Counted from the first letter of the stretch, positions 33,844 through 43,567 are shown. The stretch: DNA of 64,000 nt from Haladaptatus sp. ZSTT2 (GCF_037081775.1 NZ_JBAMHQ010000001.1:2666001-2730000); one strand, 5' to 3'. Numbers and translations: made by a program. Notes: generated by a model from the letters alone, not told the origin.

Positions 33844-34983
33844 TTACCCGAGGAACGCTTCGATTCGCGCCATCGCTTCGCGCAGTTCGTTCAGCCCCGT
33901 CGCGTAGGACACCCGGAGATGACCTTCGCCGCTGTCCCCGAAGACGTGACCGGGGACGAGCGCGACGCCCTGTTCTTCTAACAGCGCCTCTGCGAAGGCA
34001 TCGGTGTCGTCCCACGGGCACTCGGGGAAGACGTAGAACGCGCCTTTTGCCTCGAAGCAGTCGATGCCCATCTCCGAAAAGCGAGAGAGAACGAACTGGC
34101 GACGCCGGTTGTACTGCTTTCGCATCTCGACGACCTCAGAATCACACGACCGAAGCGCTTCGAGCGCGGCGTACTGTGCCGTCGTCGGCGCAGAAAGCAT
34201 CGTGTATTGGTGGACGCGGTTCATCGCGCTGATGACTTCGGGCGGAGCCATCGCATACCCAAGGCGCAAGCCGGTCATCGCATACGCCTTCGAGAAGCCG
34301 TTGAACACGACGGTTCGCTCGCGCAGTCCCTCGAACGTGGCAATAGAGGTATGGTCGTCGCCGTAGGTGAGGTCTGCGTAAATCTCGTCTGCGAGCACTG
34401 TGAGGTCGTGTTCGCGGACGAAGGCTGCGACTTCAGCCATCTCTTCTGCCGTCATGATGGCTCCCGTCGGGTTGTTCGGGTAGCAAAGCACCACCATGTC
34501 GGCGTCTGCGACACCGTGGGCGGAGAGTAGCTCTGTGGTGAGCTTGAAGTCGTCTTCCTCGCGAGTCGCCACGGGTAGCGGTTCGCCGCCTGCGAATGTG
34601 ACGCCCGGAACGTAGGAAATGTACGACGGCTGGGCGATAGCGACCACGTCGCCGGGGTCTACGAGCGCGCGAAACGCCACGTCGAGACCCTCACTCGCCC
34701 CGGCGGTGACGAGAATTTCGTCGTCCGGGTCGTAGCTGAGGTCGTATTGCGTCGAAACCCGCTTCGATATCTCCTCACGCAGTTCACGCATCCCACGATT
34801 GGCTGTGTACGACGTTTTCCCCGCCTTGAGCGAGTCGATTGCGGCTTCGCGGGCCGCCCACGGAGCAGTAAAGTCTGGCTCACCGACCCCGAGGGAGATG
34901 ACGTCGTCCATCTCCTCTGCGATTTCGAAGAACTTGCGGATGCCAGACGGTGGAATCTGCTGGACGCGGTCTGCGATTTTCAT
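33844..34983 (-). CDS. PLP-dependent aminotransferase (aspartate/aromatic type)
   Basis: A 379-residue fold-type I aminotransferase, paralogous to the one at 3151. Motifs: SLGVGEPDFTAP, YPNNPTGAIM, ADEIYADLTYGD and the PLP-lysine segment NGFSKAYAMTGLRLGYAM, with a C-terminal Arg in LRVSYATG. It is translationally coupled (4-base overlap) downstream of an Lrp-type regulator, so the regulator probably controls it in response to an amino acid. Substrate is not readable from sequence. Confidence 0.88.
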   Translation of the reverse strand: MKIADRVQQIPPSGIRKFFEIAEEMDDVISLGVGEPDFTAPWAAREAAIDSLKAGKTSYTANRGMRELREEISKRVSTQYDLSYDPDDEILVTAGASEGLDVAFRALVDPGDVVAIAQPSYISYVPGVTFAGGEPLPVATREEDDFKLTTELLSAHGVADADMVVLCYPNNPTGAIMTAEEMAEVAAFVREHDLTVLADEIYADLTYGDDHTSIATFEGLRERTVVFNGFSKAYAMTGLRLGYAMAPPEVISAMNRVHQYTMLSAPTTAQYAALEALRSCDSEVVEMRKQYNRRRQFVLSRFSEMGIDCFEAKGAFYVFPECPWDDTDAFAEALLEEQGVALVPGHVFGDSGEGHLRVSYATGLNELREAMARIEAFLG

Positions 34984-35468
34984 GGCGAAAACGAGAGCCG
35001 GCCATCATCGTGGCCGTCGCCCATCTCAAGGCCGCGGTCTTTGTACGTCTCCATAATGTAGTGGGTCACCGTCTGCGTGATTTCGGGGACGGGAGCCACC
35101 TTCTCGCTGATGAATTTCGAGACTTCCCGCAGCGAGTCGCCTTCGACTTCGAGCGCGAAATCGTAGTCGCCGCTCACGAGTCGCAGCGATTTCACCGCCG
35201 GGAACTTCACGAGCCGGCCGGCGATGTCGTCGTAGCCGGTTTCGCGGTCGAGCGTGACGTTCAACTCGACGAGCGCCCGAATCCGCTCTTGGTCGGCTCG
35301 GTCCCAATCGACGACCGCTTGGTAGCCGCGGATGAGACCCGACGCTTCCAATTCCTCGATTGCTGCTGCTACTTCATCTGTGTCTGCGCCGGTCTGCCGG
35401 GCTAAGTCTTCAGTCGAGTAGCGGGCATTTTCGAGTAGGAGCGCTAAAAGCTCATCTCGCGTGCTCAT
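34980..35468 (-). CDS. Lrp/AsnC family transcriptional regulator
   Basis: A 162-residue regulator with an N-terminal winged helix (LLENARYSTEDLARQTGADTDEVAAAI) and the C-terminal RAM/ligand domain, including the amino-acid-binding LVSGDYDFALEVEGD. It is the first gene of a two-gene operon with an aminotransferase, overlapping it by four bases. Lrp proteins in haloarchaea sense amino acids. The ATG at 35466-35468 is chosen over longer in-frame starts that overlap the divergent methyltransferase region. Confidence 0.9.
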   Translation of the reverse strand: MSTRDELLALLLENARYSTEDLARQTGADTDEVAAAIEELEASGLIRGYQAVVDWDRADQERIRALVELNVTLDRETGYDDIAGRLVKFPAVKSLRLVSGDYDFALEVEGDSLREVSKFISEKVAPVPEITQTVTHYIMETYKDRGLEMGDGHDDGRLSFSP

Positions 35469-35607
35469 ACTCCGTGTGAACAGACGCCTCACAAAAAGGC
35501 TTGCTACCGGCGCAATAAACTGAATGTTGCGATATCGAATGGCTGTGGAAGTTTCCTTATGCACGCTCTCTGCGTCTAGCTTGCTATGCAACGAGTGGTG
35601 GTCTAAA

Positions 35608-36216
35608 GTGAGCGGTGACGATTCTGAAGAGGAGTTCGATTTCAACGACTCGTACCTCGGAACGCCGCCGTGGGACATAGGACGGCCGCAGCCAGCACTG
35701 GTGGAACTCGAAGCAACAGGTGTGATTAGCGGAGCAGTTCTCGACGTGGGATGTGGCACGGGCGAAAACGCCCTCCACTACGCCGATCGCGGTCACAGCG
35801 TCCTCGGTGTCGATGCGGCAGAAAACGCGATTGCGAAAGCACGGGAGAAAGCGAAGAATCGAGGACTCAGCGACCGGGTTCGGTTCGAAGTCCACGACGC
35901 GTTCGACCTCGCCTCCCTCGGCGAGCAGTTCGACACCATCACGGACTGTGGCCTGTTTCACGTCTTCGGCTCCGAAGTTGCCGTCGCCTACGGCGAAAGC
36001 CTCAACACGGCGCTCAAACCCGGTGGTCGGTACGTCATGCTCGGCTTCAGCGAGCGCGACGGCCGGATCGGTCCAAGTACGAACGAAGCCATCATTCGAC
36101 GGGCGTTCGGGGAGGGCTGGAGAATAGACGAAATCCGCGAGACAACGTTCGAGACGACCGACCCCGCGATGTACAATCACCACGCCCTGCTGGCGGTCGT
36201 GACGAAAGCAAATTGA
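35608..36216 (+). CDS. Class I SAM-dependent methyltransferase
   Basis: A protein of about 202 residues with motif I VLDVGCGTGENALHYA, motif II HSVLGVDAAENAIAKA and the mid-motif FDTITDCGLFHVF. The N-terminal PPWDIGRPQPAL is typical of small-molecule (thiopurine/tellurite-type) methyltransferases. Start uncertain: a GTG at 35608 is chosen, with a TATA-like CTTATGC about 45-52 bases ahead; an in-frame ATG at 35524 adds an unlikely Cys/Leu-rich stretch. It ends three bases before the convergent GrpB gene. Confidence 0.8.
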   Translation: MSGDDSEEEFDFNDSYLGTPPWDIGRPQPALVELEATGVISGAVLDVGCGTGENALHYADRGHSVLGVDAAENAIAKAREKAKNRGLSDRVRFEVHDAFDLASLGEQFDTITDCGLFHVFGSEVAVAYGESLNTALKPGGRYVMLGFSERDGRIGPSTNEAIIRRAFGEGWRIDEIRETTFETTDPAMYNHHALLAVVTKAN

Positions 36217-36219
36217 GGC

Positions 36220-36741
36220 TTACTTCTCGGCGAGCGCATCGCGTTCGACACGACGGATAAACTCGTCTTTGCCGTCGGTGTACGCGCCAATGTCGTCGCG
36301 ATGCTTCTCTGCGAGGTCGCGTTTCAACGCCGCGTATTCGACGGCGACGTCCGGGTGTTCTCGAAGATAATCGCGGAAGGCGAGATGGCGCGTCCAGAAC
36401 TCGCTTCCCGTCTCAACCATGTGCAGGTGGTGAGTTCGTGTCTCGCCTTCTGATTTTCGAAAGTAGCGACGGTTCGGCATCACGTCCTCGAACTTCGGGA
36501 CGTACTCGTAGCCGAGTGCTTCGAGCGGGGTGATGCACGCGTCTGCGTCTTCGAGCGAGGCCACGCCGACCAGCATATCGATGATTGGTTTTGCGGGCAT
36601 GCCCGGAATCGACGTGCTCCCGATGTGTTCGATTCGTTCGATGCGCTCGCCGATGGCGTCGTTGATGTGCGTGGCTTCTGACTCGAATTGTGCGGGCCAG
36701 TTTGTGTCGTAGTCGTTGAGGATGATTGGTGTCTGGCTCAT
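36220..36741 (-). CDS. GrpB family protein (UPF0157)
   Basis: A 173-residue protein with the family core NDYDTNWPAQFESEA, IEHIGSTSIPGMPAKPIIDM (the nucleotidyltransferase-like GS-T-x6-KPIID motif) and THHLHMVETGSEFW. The fold is that of a nucleotidyltransferase; it was once linked to dephospho-CoA kinase in other lineages, but its function is not established. It follows a flavin reductase gene by 54 bases on the same strand. Confidence 0.88.
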   Translation of the reverse strand: MSQTPIILNDYDTNWPAQFESEATHINDAIGERIERIEHIGSTSIPGMPAKPIIDMLVGVASLEDADACITPLEALGYEYVPKFEDVMPNRRYFRKSEGETRTHHLHMVETGSEFWTRHLAFRDYLREHPDVAVEYAALKRDLAEKHRDDIGAYTDGKDEFIRRVERDALAEK

Positions 36742-36795
36742 TGGGATTATCTGGTAATACTGCCCGTTGTTACTGAACAGTGTTACTGGAGGATA

Positions 36796-37344
36796 TCACT
36801 CGTCGAGTGGCATCCGCAGTCGCGTCGCGTACTCGACGATTTCGGTACCGAGCTTTTCGATGCGCGCTTCGAGTGCGTCATCGACGATACCGTCGTCGTC
36901 AAACTGGCTCCGGACGCTTGGGATACCGACTTGGTGAGGCATCACCCAGCCGTGGACGCCACGAACCGTGATTCTGAGGTGGTCGAGCGTGCTGCCGTAC
37001 GAGCGACCACCGGCGACGGCGAGGAGACCAACGGCGGTGTCTGCGAACTCGTCGAACCCACAGTAGTCGTGGAAGTTCTTGAACGTAGAGGAGTAGGAGC
37101 TGTGGTACACTGGCGAACCGATGAGCACGCCGTCTGCCTCGCGGACGGTTTTGAGCAGCGCACTGAGTTCCTCGCTTTCGTCGTGGCCGGGGTGATAGAG
37201 CGGGAGCGATGCAGCACCGAGGTCGATGAGGTCGGTCGCTGCCCCAGCCTCCGCTGCGGCGTCGAGTGCGTGTTTCAGCGCGCGTTTCGTGTAGCTCTGT
37301 TGGCGTCTACTGCCCGAGATTGCGACAATCGTGGGGGTCGTCAT
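36796..37344 (-). CDS. NADPH-dependent FMN reductase
   Basis: A 182-residue flavodoxin-fold reductase with the FMN phosphate loop SGSRRQQSYTKRAL at the N-terminus and GSPVYHSSYSSTFKNF for flavin ring contacts. Enzymes of this family reduce FMN, quinones, chromate or azo compounds with NAD(P)H. No cysteines or metal motifs are present. It is the upstream gene of a likely pair with GrpB and is divergent from the protease gene. Confidence 0.87.
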   Translation of the reverse strand: MTTPTIVAISGSRRQQSYTKRALKHALDAAAEAGAATDLIDLGAASLPLYHPGHDESEELSALLKTVREADGVLIGSPVYHSSYSSTFKNFHDYCGFDEFADTAVGLLAVAGGRSYGSTLDHLRITVRGVHGWVMPHQVGIPSVRSQFDDDGIVDDALEARIEKLGTEIVEYATRLRMPLDE

Positions 37345-37443
37345 TGGTCACCCTTGGCAACTCGCAGTGAAAAACTGCCATACTCTGTGCACCAATTCTG
37401 TTCACCATTGGATAATATTTTATTCCATCTAATATTGTAGTAA

Positions 37444-37454
37444 ATTTTATAATG
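37444..37454 (+). promoter_or_regulatory. TATA box of the halolysin-type protease gene
   Basis: ATTTTATAATG lies 27-37 bases before the ATG at 37481 in an AT-rich gap, consistent with a strong leaderless promoter. Confidence 0.55.
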
Positions 37455-37480
37455 TCGACGTAAGGTTGTTAGGCCGCACC

Positions 37481-39064
37481 ATGGGTGACAAACTCCCTCT
37501 TGGACGGCGTAGATTTTTGAAAGCAACCGGTTCTGCGGCACTTCTCGCTTCGATGGGGCAGGTGGCTGCACAGGGACCAAACAACGGGCGACGACGCGGG
37601 CCAAAGGAAAACGAGGTTCTCGTAGGTGTCTCAAACGGCGCACCCGACCACCGAGAGGCGGTCGAAAAGCACGTTCCTGCACACGCGGCGGCAGTTCACG
37701 ACTGCTCGTGCCTTCGCTACGTCGCAGTCAAGTTCAACGACAACGCGAGCGACCAAGCAAAGGAGAATTTCAAGAAACGCATTCGCAAGAAAGCGCACAT
37801 CAAATACGCAGAAGACAATGCGACGCACTCTGCGCAGTACACGCCAAACGACACGCGTTATGGCGACCAGTACGCAGACCAGATGGTCAACGCGCCGACG
37901 GCGTGGGACACGACGCTTGGCAGCTCTTCTATCACCGTCGCCGTCGTAGACCAGGGGGTCAAATACGACCACCCCGACTTAGACGGGAACATGGACAGGA
38001 GCGTGTCGAACTACGGCTCTGACTTCGTGGACAACGACGGAGACCCGTACCCCGACGTGCTCGCAGACGAGTATCACGGCACGCACGTCGCCGGAATCGC
38101 CGCCGGTGAGGTGGACAACGGCGAAGGTGTGTCGGGTATCGGCAACTCTTCGATTCTCTCGGCTCGCGCCCTCAGTGAGGAAGGCACGGGGTCTACCTCT
38201 GACATCGCGGACGCCATTGTCTGGGCTGCGGACAACGGCGCAGACGTCATCAACCTCTCGCTCGGTGGCGGCGGCTACACGCAGACGATGAAAGACGCCG
38301 TCTCCTACGCCTACAACACCCAGGGTGTCTTTATCGCCGCCGCAGCCGGGAACGACGGCGCAGGCTCCGTGTCGTATCCGGCGGCCTACGCCGAGTGCCT
38401 CGCCGTCTCCGCGCTTGACCCCGACGGCTCGCTCGCCTCGTACTCGAACTACGGGAGCAACATCGAACTCGCCGCACCCGGCACGAACGTCCTCTCGACG
38501 TGGACCGACGACGGCTACAACGAGATTTCTGGCACGTCGATGGCGACGCCCGTTGTCGCCGGGGTTGCCGGGCTGACGCTTGCCCAGTGGAGTGTCTCTG
38601 CGTCAGAACTCCGGACGCACCTCAAGAACACGGCGGTTGACGTGGGACTCTCCTCGAACCAGCAGGGAAGTGGCCGGGTCGACGCCGGAAACGCCGTGAC
38701 GACCGACCCCGCAGACGGTGGCTCAGGCGGTGGCGGCAGTGGTGACACCGACACGACGACGGTGAATGACTCGCTTTCGAGCAGCGCTGATGCTGACTGC
38801 TGGTCGTACGCGTGGAGCTACTCGGCACCGAGCGAGGTCGAAATCACGCTGTCAGGCCCAAGCAGCGCTGACTTCGACCTCTACGTGAGCGACGGCACGG
38901 GTGCCTGTCCGACGACGTACTCCTACGACTACTACTCCTACAGCGCGAACAGCGAGGAAGCGGTCATCATCACGAATCCGGACGTTTCGACCGACCTCCA
39001 CATCCTCGTCGATTCCTACAGCGGGAGTGGCAGCTACGACCTGACCATCATCGAGACGCAGTAG
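37481..39064 (+). CDS. Halolysin-type S8 serine protease, Tat-exported
   Basis: A 527-residue secreted subtilisin-like protease. It has a twin-arginine signal (RRRFLKATGSAALLA, about 9-31), an I9-type propeptide (about 44-112), and the catalytic domain with Asp157 (VAVVDQGVKYDHPDL), His199 (HGTHVAG), oxyanion Asn291 and Ser353 (GTSMATP). After a Gly/Ser linker (about 412-422) comes a pre-peptidase C-terminal domain rich in Tyr/Ser with Cys pairs, ending LTIIETQ. It probably degrades extracellular protein. The ATG at 37481 starts directly at the Tat signal. Confidence 0.92.
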   Translation: MGDKLPLGRRRFLKATGSAALLASMGQVAAQGPNNGRRRGPKENEVLVGVSNGAPDHREAVEKHVPAHAAAVHDCSCLRYVAVKFNDNASDQAKENFKKRIRKKAHIKYAEDNATHSAQYTPNDTRYGDQYADQMVNAPTAWDTTLGSSSITVAVVDQGVKYDHPDLDGNMDRSVSNYGSDFVDNDGDPYPDVLADEYHGTHVAGIAAGEVDNGEGVSGIGNSSILSARALSEEGTGSTSDIADAIVWAADNGADVINLSLGGGGYTQTMKDAVSYAYNTQGVFIAAAAGNDGAGSVSYPAAYAECLAVSALDPDGSLASYSNYGSNIELAAPGTNVLSTWTDDGYNEISGTSMATPVVAGVAGLTLAQWSVSASELRTHLKNTAVDVGLSSNQQGSGRVDAGNAVTTDPADGGSGGGGSGDTDTTTVNDSLSSSADADCWSYAWSYSAPSEVEITLSGPSSADFDLYVSDGTGACPTTYSYDYYSYSANSEEAVIITNPDVSTDLHILVDSYSGSGSYDLTIIETQ

Positions 39065-39154
39065 AGCTCGGCTGCAACTTCTTTTCTTTCCTCGCACGCG
39101 AGCGCCGATGCTGTAGACGTAAGCGTTACCCGTGAGCGTCTGATAACCCCGCCA

Positions 39155-39703
39155 ATGAGCGACGCCGCGTTCGACGCAGACCAGTGGGCTACGGAACTCG
39201 AAACCCACCGCGAAGACAAAGACCAGTTTTTCAGAGAGCACAAACAGTCGCCGGTCGCCCCTGAGAACAGAGATCAGTTCGACGGCCTCCAGTACTTCCC
39301 TCCAGACCCGGCCTACCGAATCGAGGCGACGGCAACCGTCCACGACGACCCTGACACCGTCTCGCTCGAAACGACGGCCGGGCCCGAAGTCGAGTACGAA
39401 CACTCGCTCACGCTCACCTTCGAGGTGCGCGACGACGAGTTCACCCTCGCCGCCTACCGCCAAGGGGACGGCCCGTACTTCGTCCCGTTCCGCGATAAGA
39501 CGACGGGCCAACAGACGTTCCAGTACGGTCGCTACATGGAATTCGAAACCGACCACGAAGTCGAAGATGGCGACGTGCTCACGCTCGATTTCAACCTCGC
39601 GTTCAACCCGTTTTGCGCCTACTCAGACGCCTTTACGTGTCCGTTGCCACCGCGCGATAACTGGCTCGACGTGGTCATCACCGCGGGCGAGAAGTGGGAG
39701 TAA
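39155..39703 (+). CDS. DUF1684 family protein
   Basis: A 182-residue soluble protein. It starts with a DUF1684-type helix (ELETHREDKDQFFREHKQSP), then FPPDPAYRIEATATV, a beta-rich core, and the family end DFNLAFNPFCAYSDAFTCPL with PPRDNWLDVVITAGEKW. The family's function is not known to me. It follows the protease gene on the same strand by 90 bases and looks independent of it. Confidence 0.82.
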   Translation: MSDAAFDADQWATELETHREDKDQFFREHKQSPVAPENRDQFDGLQYFPPDPAYRIEATATVHDDPDTVSLETTAGPEVEYEHSLTLTFEVRDDEFTLAAYRQGDGPYFVPFRDKTTGQQTFQYGRYMEFETDHEVEDGDVLTLDFNLAFNPFCAYSDAFTCPLPPRDNWLDVVITAGEKWE

Positions 39704-39768
39704 GCCGGAGCGACCGGCTCCGAATTGACCCGGTGTACTGATAAATTCCCGGCGAAGAACGCGAAACT

Positions 39769-39777
39769 GTTTATACG
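39769..39777 (+). promoter_or_regulatory. TATA box of ilvA
   Basis: GTTTATACG lies 24-32 bases before the ATG at 39801, fitting a leaderless mRNA. Confidence 0.55.
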
Positions 39778-39800
39778 GCCTTATTGGGTATTATGCACCA

Positions 39801-41021
39801 ATGGTCAGTATCGAACTGAGTGATATTCGGGCGGCGCGAAAACGGTTCGACAACGAGGCCGTTGTCCGCCACACACCGCTCGAAACGAGTCGTTCGCTGA
39901 GCCGAATGTCCGGCGCTGATGTCCACCTCAAGATGGAACACCTCCAGCGCACGGGGTCGTTCAAGACGCGCGGTGCGTATAACAAGCTAAAGCAGGTTGC
40001 GGCGGCGGGTGGCGTCAATCGCGTCGTCGCCGCAAGCGCCGGGAATCACGCTCAAGGCGTCGCCCTCGCCGCGACGACGGTTGGCATCGACTCAACCATC
40101 GTGATGCCGAAAAGTGCCCCACAGACAAAAATCGACGCGACCCGCGACTACGGCGGCGACGTCGAACTCCACGGGAGCAACTTCCCCGAGGCGATGGCGT
40201 ACGCGAAGACGCTGACCGAAGCCGAAGACACCATCTTCGTCCACGCATACGACGACCCCGACATCGTCGCCGGGCAGGGAACGATTGGCCTAGAGATTCA
40301 CGCAGACCTTCCGGAAGTCGATACGGTCATCGTCCCAATCGGCGGCGGTGGGCTGATTGGCGGCATCTCGACGGCGCTCAAGGCACTCGACCCCTCGATT
40401 CACATCGTCGGCGTCCAAGCCGAAGCGGCGGCAACGGTTCCAGAGAGCCTCGACAAGGGCAGCCCTCACTCGATTGACCACCCGGACACGATTGCAGACG
40501 GGATTGCGACCGGCGGCATCTCTGAGTTGACCTACGACCTCATCGAACGCCACGTAGACGAGGTCATCACCGTCTCTGACGACCAGATTTCGAGCGGGAT
40601 TCTCATTCTTTTAGAGCGGGCAAAGCAGTTGGTCGAAGGGGCCGGTGCCGTGTCGGTCGCCGCACTGCTGAGCGACGATTTAGACGTAGAAGGCGAAACC
40701 GTCGTCCCACTGCTCTGTGGCGGGAACATCGACATGTCCATGCTCCAGACGGTGTTGACTCACGCGCTCACCGAACGCGCACAACTGCTTCGCCTGCGCG
40801 TGAAAATCGACGACCAACCCGGCAAGATGACCCAGATTTCCGGCATCATCGCAGACGAAGGGGCGAACATCCGCGACGTGCGCCATGACCGCGCCGTAGA
40901 CGACCTGCGCGTTGGCGAAGCCTACCTCGTCTTCCAAGTCGTCACGAGCGGCACCGAACACGCAAAGTCAATCGGGAAGGCCATCGAACGAGCAGGCTAC
41001 GAAGTCGAGCGGATGAACTAA
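39801..41021 (+). CDS. ilvA: Threonine ammonia-lyase (threonine deaminase) with ACT domain
   Basis: A 406-residue PLP enzyme that converts threonine to 2-oxobutanoate and ammonia. The PLP lysine is Lys55 in GSFKTRGAYNK; VVAASAGNHAQGVALAA and the phosphate cup IGGGGLIGGIST are present. Residues from about 335 form an ACT regulatory domain (DDQPGKMTQISGIIADEGAN), the arrangement of TdcB/IlvA with one ACT domain. It either feeds isoleucine synthesis or degrades threonine. Three hundred bases downstream a catabolic cluster starts. Confidence 0.92.
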   Translation: MVSIELSDIRAARKRFDNEAVVRHTPLETSRSLSRMSGADVHLKMEHLQRTGSFKTRGAYNKLKQVAAAGGVNRVVAASAGNHAQGVALAATTVGIDSTIVMPKSAPQTKIDATRDYGGDVELHGSNFPEAMAYAKTLTEAEDTIFVHAYDDPDIVAGQGTIGLEIHADLPEVDTVIVPIGGGGLIGGISTALKALDPSIHIVGVQAEAAATVPESLDKGSPHSIDHPDTIADGIATGGISELTYDLIERHVDEVITVSDDQISSGILILLERAKQLVEGAGAVSVAALLSDDLDVEGETVVPLLCGGNIDMSMLQTVLTHALTERAQLLRLRVKIDDQPGKMTQISGIIADEGANIRDVRHDRAVDDLRVGEAYLVFQVVTSGTEHAKSIGKAIERAGYEVERMN

Positions 41022-41103
41022 CCGCTCTCCGGCGTTCTTTCTCGCAGAACAGTCCGCAAAAACCGACAGACAGCCCTGCAGTTGACCGGCGGCCGACTGC
41101 GAT

Positions 41104-41135
41104 GGATAATAAACGGACGCACATATGTGGCAGAA
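41104..41135 (+). promoter_or_regulatory. Shared promoter element, copy A (ABC transporter operon)
   Basis: An AT-rich box (GGATAATAAAC, 41104-41114) is followed by CGCA-CA-TATGTGGCAGAA at 41118-41135. The last element matches copy C (before the alcohol dehydrogenase) at 16 of 18 positions and resembles copy B before the regulator. It lies 109-126 bases before the substrate-binding protein's ATG, so a leader of about 110 bases is implied. Confidence 0.55.
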
Positions 41136-41243
41136 TGGTATTGGTCTACAGCCCAAAATCTTGTCAGACGTGACCGAGGTAACTGATAGCATACATGTTA
41201 CTCAACACTGACACTATCGGCACGCAACCGAGGTCGAGTAACC

Positions 41244-42470
41244 ATGAGAGATGAATTAGAATTTTCGAGACGAGAATGGCTGAAAGCAACTGGTGCGCTG
41301 GGTGCGACCGCCGCGTCCGGCCTCGCGGGCTGTCTTGGCGGCGGCGGTGGCGGCGGCGGCGACGGTGACGCGCTTTCGATGATTGAAGCCGAACCCCACC
41401 CCCAGTTGTACGAACCAACCGACGCGGAGAAAAACAACAAAGAAACGCTCGCACACCTGACGTGGACGGGCTACGACGCAGAGAACGTCCAAGGGCCGTT
41501 TCGGCAAAAATTCAACGCCGAAACGAAAATCGACCTGTTCACGTCGAATCCGAAGGCGTTCAACCGCTTGAAGTCGGGTGAGTGGCAGCAGTTCCACCAG
41601 GCGACGTTCGACATGGCGTGGATTCCCCGGCTCGCAGAGGCAGACCTCATCCGACCAATGGACTACGAGTCGTGGAAGCCCTACACCTTCGACCAGTACA
41701 TCGACCTGTTCAAGCGCGAAAACGGCTACAAGTACGCCTTCCTCAACGAGGACGACTACTCGTTCGACACGGAAGGCAAACTCTACGGCCTCCCACAGCG
41801 CTTCGGGTGGGCGTCGTTCGCGGTGAACACCGACACGGTCGCAAAGAGCGACTACAAGAGCTACGACGCCGCGTGGTCGGGCGACTACAACGTCGGCGTC
41901 TACGACCTGATGTTCTGGGGCATCCAGATTATCATGCTCCGGGAGGGCATCGACCCGTTCAAAGAGCACACAGAAGAGGAAGTAGAACAGGTCAAACAGG
42001 CCACGTTCGACCTGTTCGACAACGCGACCACGCTGCTCCCTGACTTCGCGTCGATGAATCAGGCGCTCAAAGCCGGTGAAATCGACATCGGATTCATCAG
42101 CGGCAACTGGATTAACGGCACGCTTCGTCGCGACGGCAACTACGAGTTCGAAGCCGTCGTGCCGGACGAAGGGAGCGTCATTTGGGTCGAAACGTCCACC
42201 TTCGTGAAAGGCGAGCAGCCGGACATCTCTGACAACTACATGGCCTACATGATGAACGGCGAGAACGCCCTCAAGCTCTCGTGGCCAAGCTCGGGCGGGA
42301 CGAACGTCGTGCCCCACAAAACGGCGTGGGAGAACTACAGCGACGAACAGCGCAAGGTGCTTCGGGTTGACGACGTTCGCGACATCATCGAACGGAGTGT
42401 CTTCTACGAAGGCATCCCGGACTTAGACAAGTTCGAACCCATCTGGCGCGAAGCGAAGACCCGCATCTAG
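41244..42470 (+). CDS. ABC transporter substrate-binding lipoprotein (spermidine/putrescine or iron type)
   Basis: A 408-residue solute-binding protein. It has a Tat-like start (SRREWLKATGALGATAA), lipobox LAGC and a long glycine run (Cys then LGGGGGGGG). The mature part is a PotD/SBP_bac_8-type fold with a C-terminal EKLWREAKTRI-like end. The ligand is probably a cationic or amine compound, inferred from the family and the PotA-type ATPase downstream. First gene of the operon binding protein - ATPase - two permeases. Confidence 0.88.
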   Translation: MRDELEFSRREWLKATGALGATAASGLAGCLGGGGGGGGDGDALSMIEAEPHPQLYEPTDAEKNNKETLAHLTWTGYDAENVQGPFRQKFNAETKIDLFTSNPKAFNRLKSGEWQQFHQATFDMAWIPRLAEADLIRPMDYESWKPYTFDQYIDLFKRENGYKYAFLNEDDYSFDTEGKLYGLPQRFGWASFAVNTDTVAKSDYKSYDAAWSGDYNVGVYDLMFWGIQIIMLREGIDPFKEHTEEEVEQVKQATFDLFDNATTLLPDFASMNQALKAGEIDIGFISGNWINGTLRRDGNYEFEAVVPDEGSVIWVETSTFVKGEQPDISDNYMAYMMNGENALKLSWPSSGGTNVVPHKTAWENYSDEQRKVLRVDDVRDIIERSVFYEGIPDLDKFEPIWREAKTRI

Positions 42471-42500
42471 GCCACCTCCATCCCGACACACACCACACAC

Positions 42501-43565
42501 ATGTTACAAGCGACAAATCTACGCAAGGAATACGGCTCGCTCGTCGCCGTCGAGGACGTCGATTTCGAAATCGAGTCCGGAGAGTTCGCAACCATCGTCG
42601 GCCCCTCCGGCTGTGGGAAGACGACGCTCCTCCGGATGATTGCCGGCCACCTCACCCCCACCTCCGGAACCCTCGAATTCGACGGCCAAGACATCACGAC
42701 GCTCGAACCACAAGAACGGCCGACGAGCCTCGTGTTCCAGTCCTGGGCATTGTTCCCGCACATGACGGTGCGAGAGAACATCGAGTTCCCCATCAAAGCC
42801 CGCGGCGGCGAGGTGAACGGCAAAGTAGAGGAACTGCTCTCGCTCGTCCGCCTCGAACCCGACGTGTACGCAGATAAGCAGGCAACAGAACTCTCCGGCG
42901 GGCAAAAACAGCGGGTTGCACTCGCGCGGTCGCTCGCCTACGACCCGGACATCCTCCTGCTCGACGAACCGCTCGCCTCGCTCGACTACGTGCTCCAAAA
43001 GCGTCTGCAACGCGAGTTGGCAGACCTGAACGTCGAACTCGACATGACGTTCATCTACGTCACCCACTCACTCGAATCCGCACTCGTCATGAGCGACAAG
43101 CTGTTCGTCATCGACGACGGCAACATCATCCAGACCGGCCCGCCAGAGGAGATCTACCGCAATCCGAACAACAAGTTCATCGCGGAGTTCATGGGCGACG
43201 CGAACGTGTTCGAGGTGGACACGACGGTGCGCGAGGACACGGTACTCGTCACCGGAGCCGAATTCGATGGTTCGACCGAGGTGCCACGCCAAGGGTCGAG
43301 CGACGACCGCCTCACGCACCTCGTCGTCCGCCACGACGACTGCGCCGTCGAACCGACGCTCACCCGTGACATGGGCACTGAGGTGAAAGTCACCAACGTA
43401 CTCATCAAGGGGAACACCGCACTCATCGAGGTCAAATCGATGGGTGCAGGCGCTGAGTACGTCGCAGAGATGAGCTTCGACCGCGTCCAGCAACTCGGCA
43501 TCGAGATGGGCGACACGGCCATCCTCCAGTGGGAGGCGGAGAAAGCAATCCCGGTTCCGGAGTGA
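42501..43565 (+). CDS. ABC transporter ATP-binding protein (PotA type)
   Basis: A 354-residue ATPase with Walker A VGPSGCGKTT, Q-loop FQSW, the signature LSGGQKQRVALARS, Walker B DILLLDEPLASLD and the switch His in VTHSLES. A TOBE domain of about 110 residues ends the protein, as in PotA/CysA/FbpC ATPases. It drives the polyamine-type importer encoded around it. It lies 30 bases after the binding-protein gene and two bases before the first permease. Confidence 0.92.
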   Translation: MLQATNLRKEYGSLVAVEDVDFEIESGEFATIVGPSGCGKTTLLRMIAGHLTPTSGTLEFDGQDITTLEPQERPTSLVFQSWALFPHMTVRENIEFPIKARGGEVNGKVEELLSLVRLEPDVYADKQATELSGGQKQRVALARSLAYDPDILLLDEPLASLDYVLQKRLQRELADLNVELDMTFIYVTHSLESALVMSDKLFVIDDGNIIQTGPPEEIYRNPNNKFIAEFMGDANVFEVDTTVREDTVLVTGAEFDGSTEVPRQGSSDDRLTHLVVRHDDCAVEPTLTRDMGTEVKVTNVLIKGNTALIEVKSMGAGAEYVAEMSFDRVQQLGIEMGDTAILQWEAEKAIPVPE

Positions 43566-43567
43566 CC

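Noticed and set aside
41256-42317. 353-codon open frame on the minus strand
   Set aside because: It is antisense to the substrate-binding protein gene. The protein has a His/Val/Arg-rich random look.
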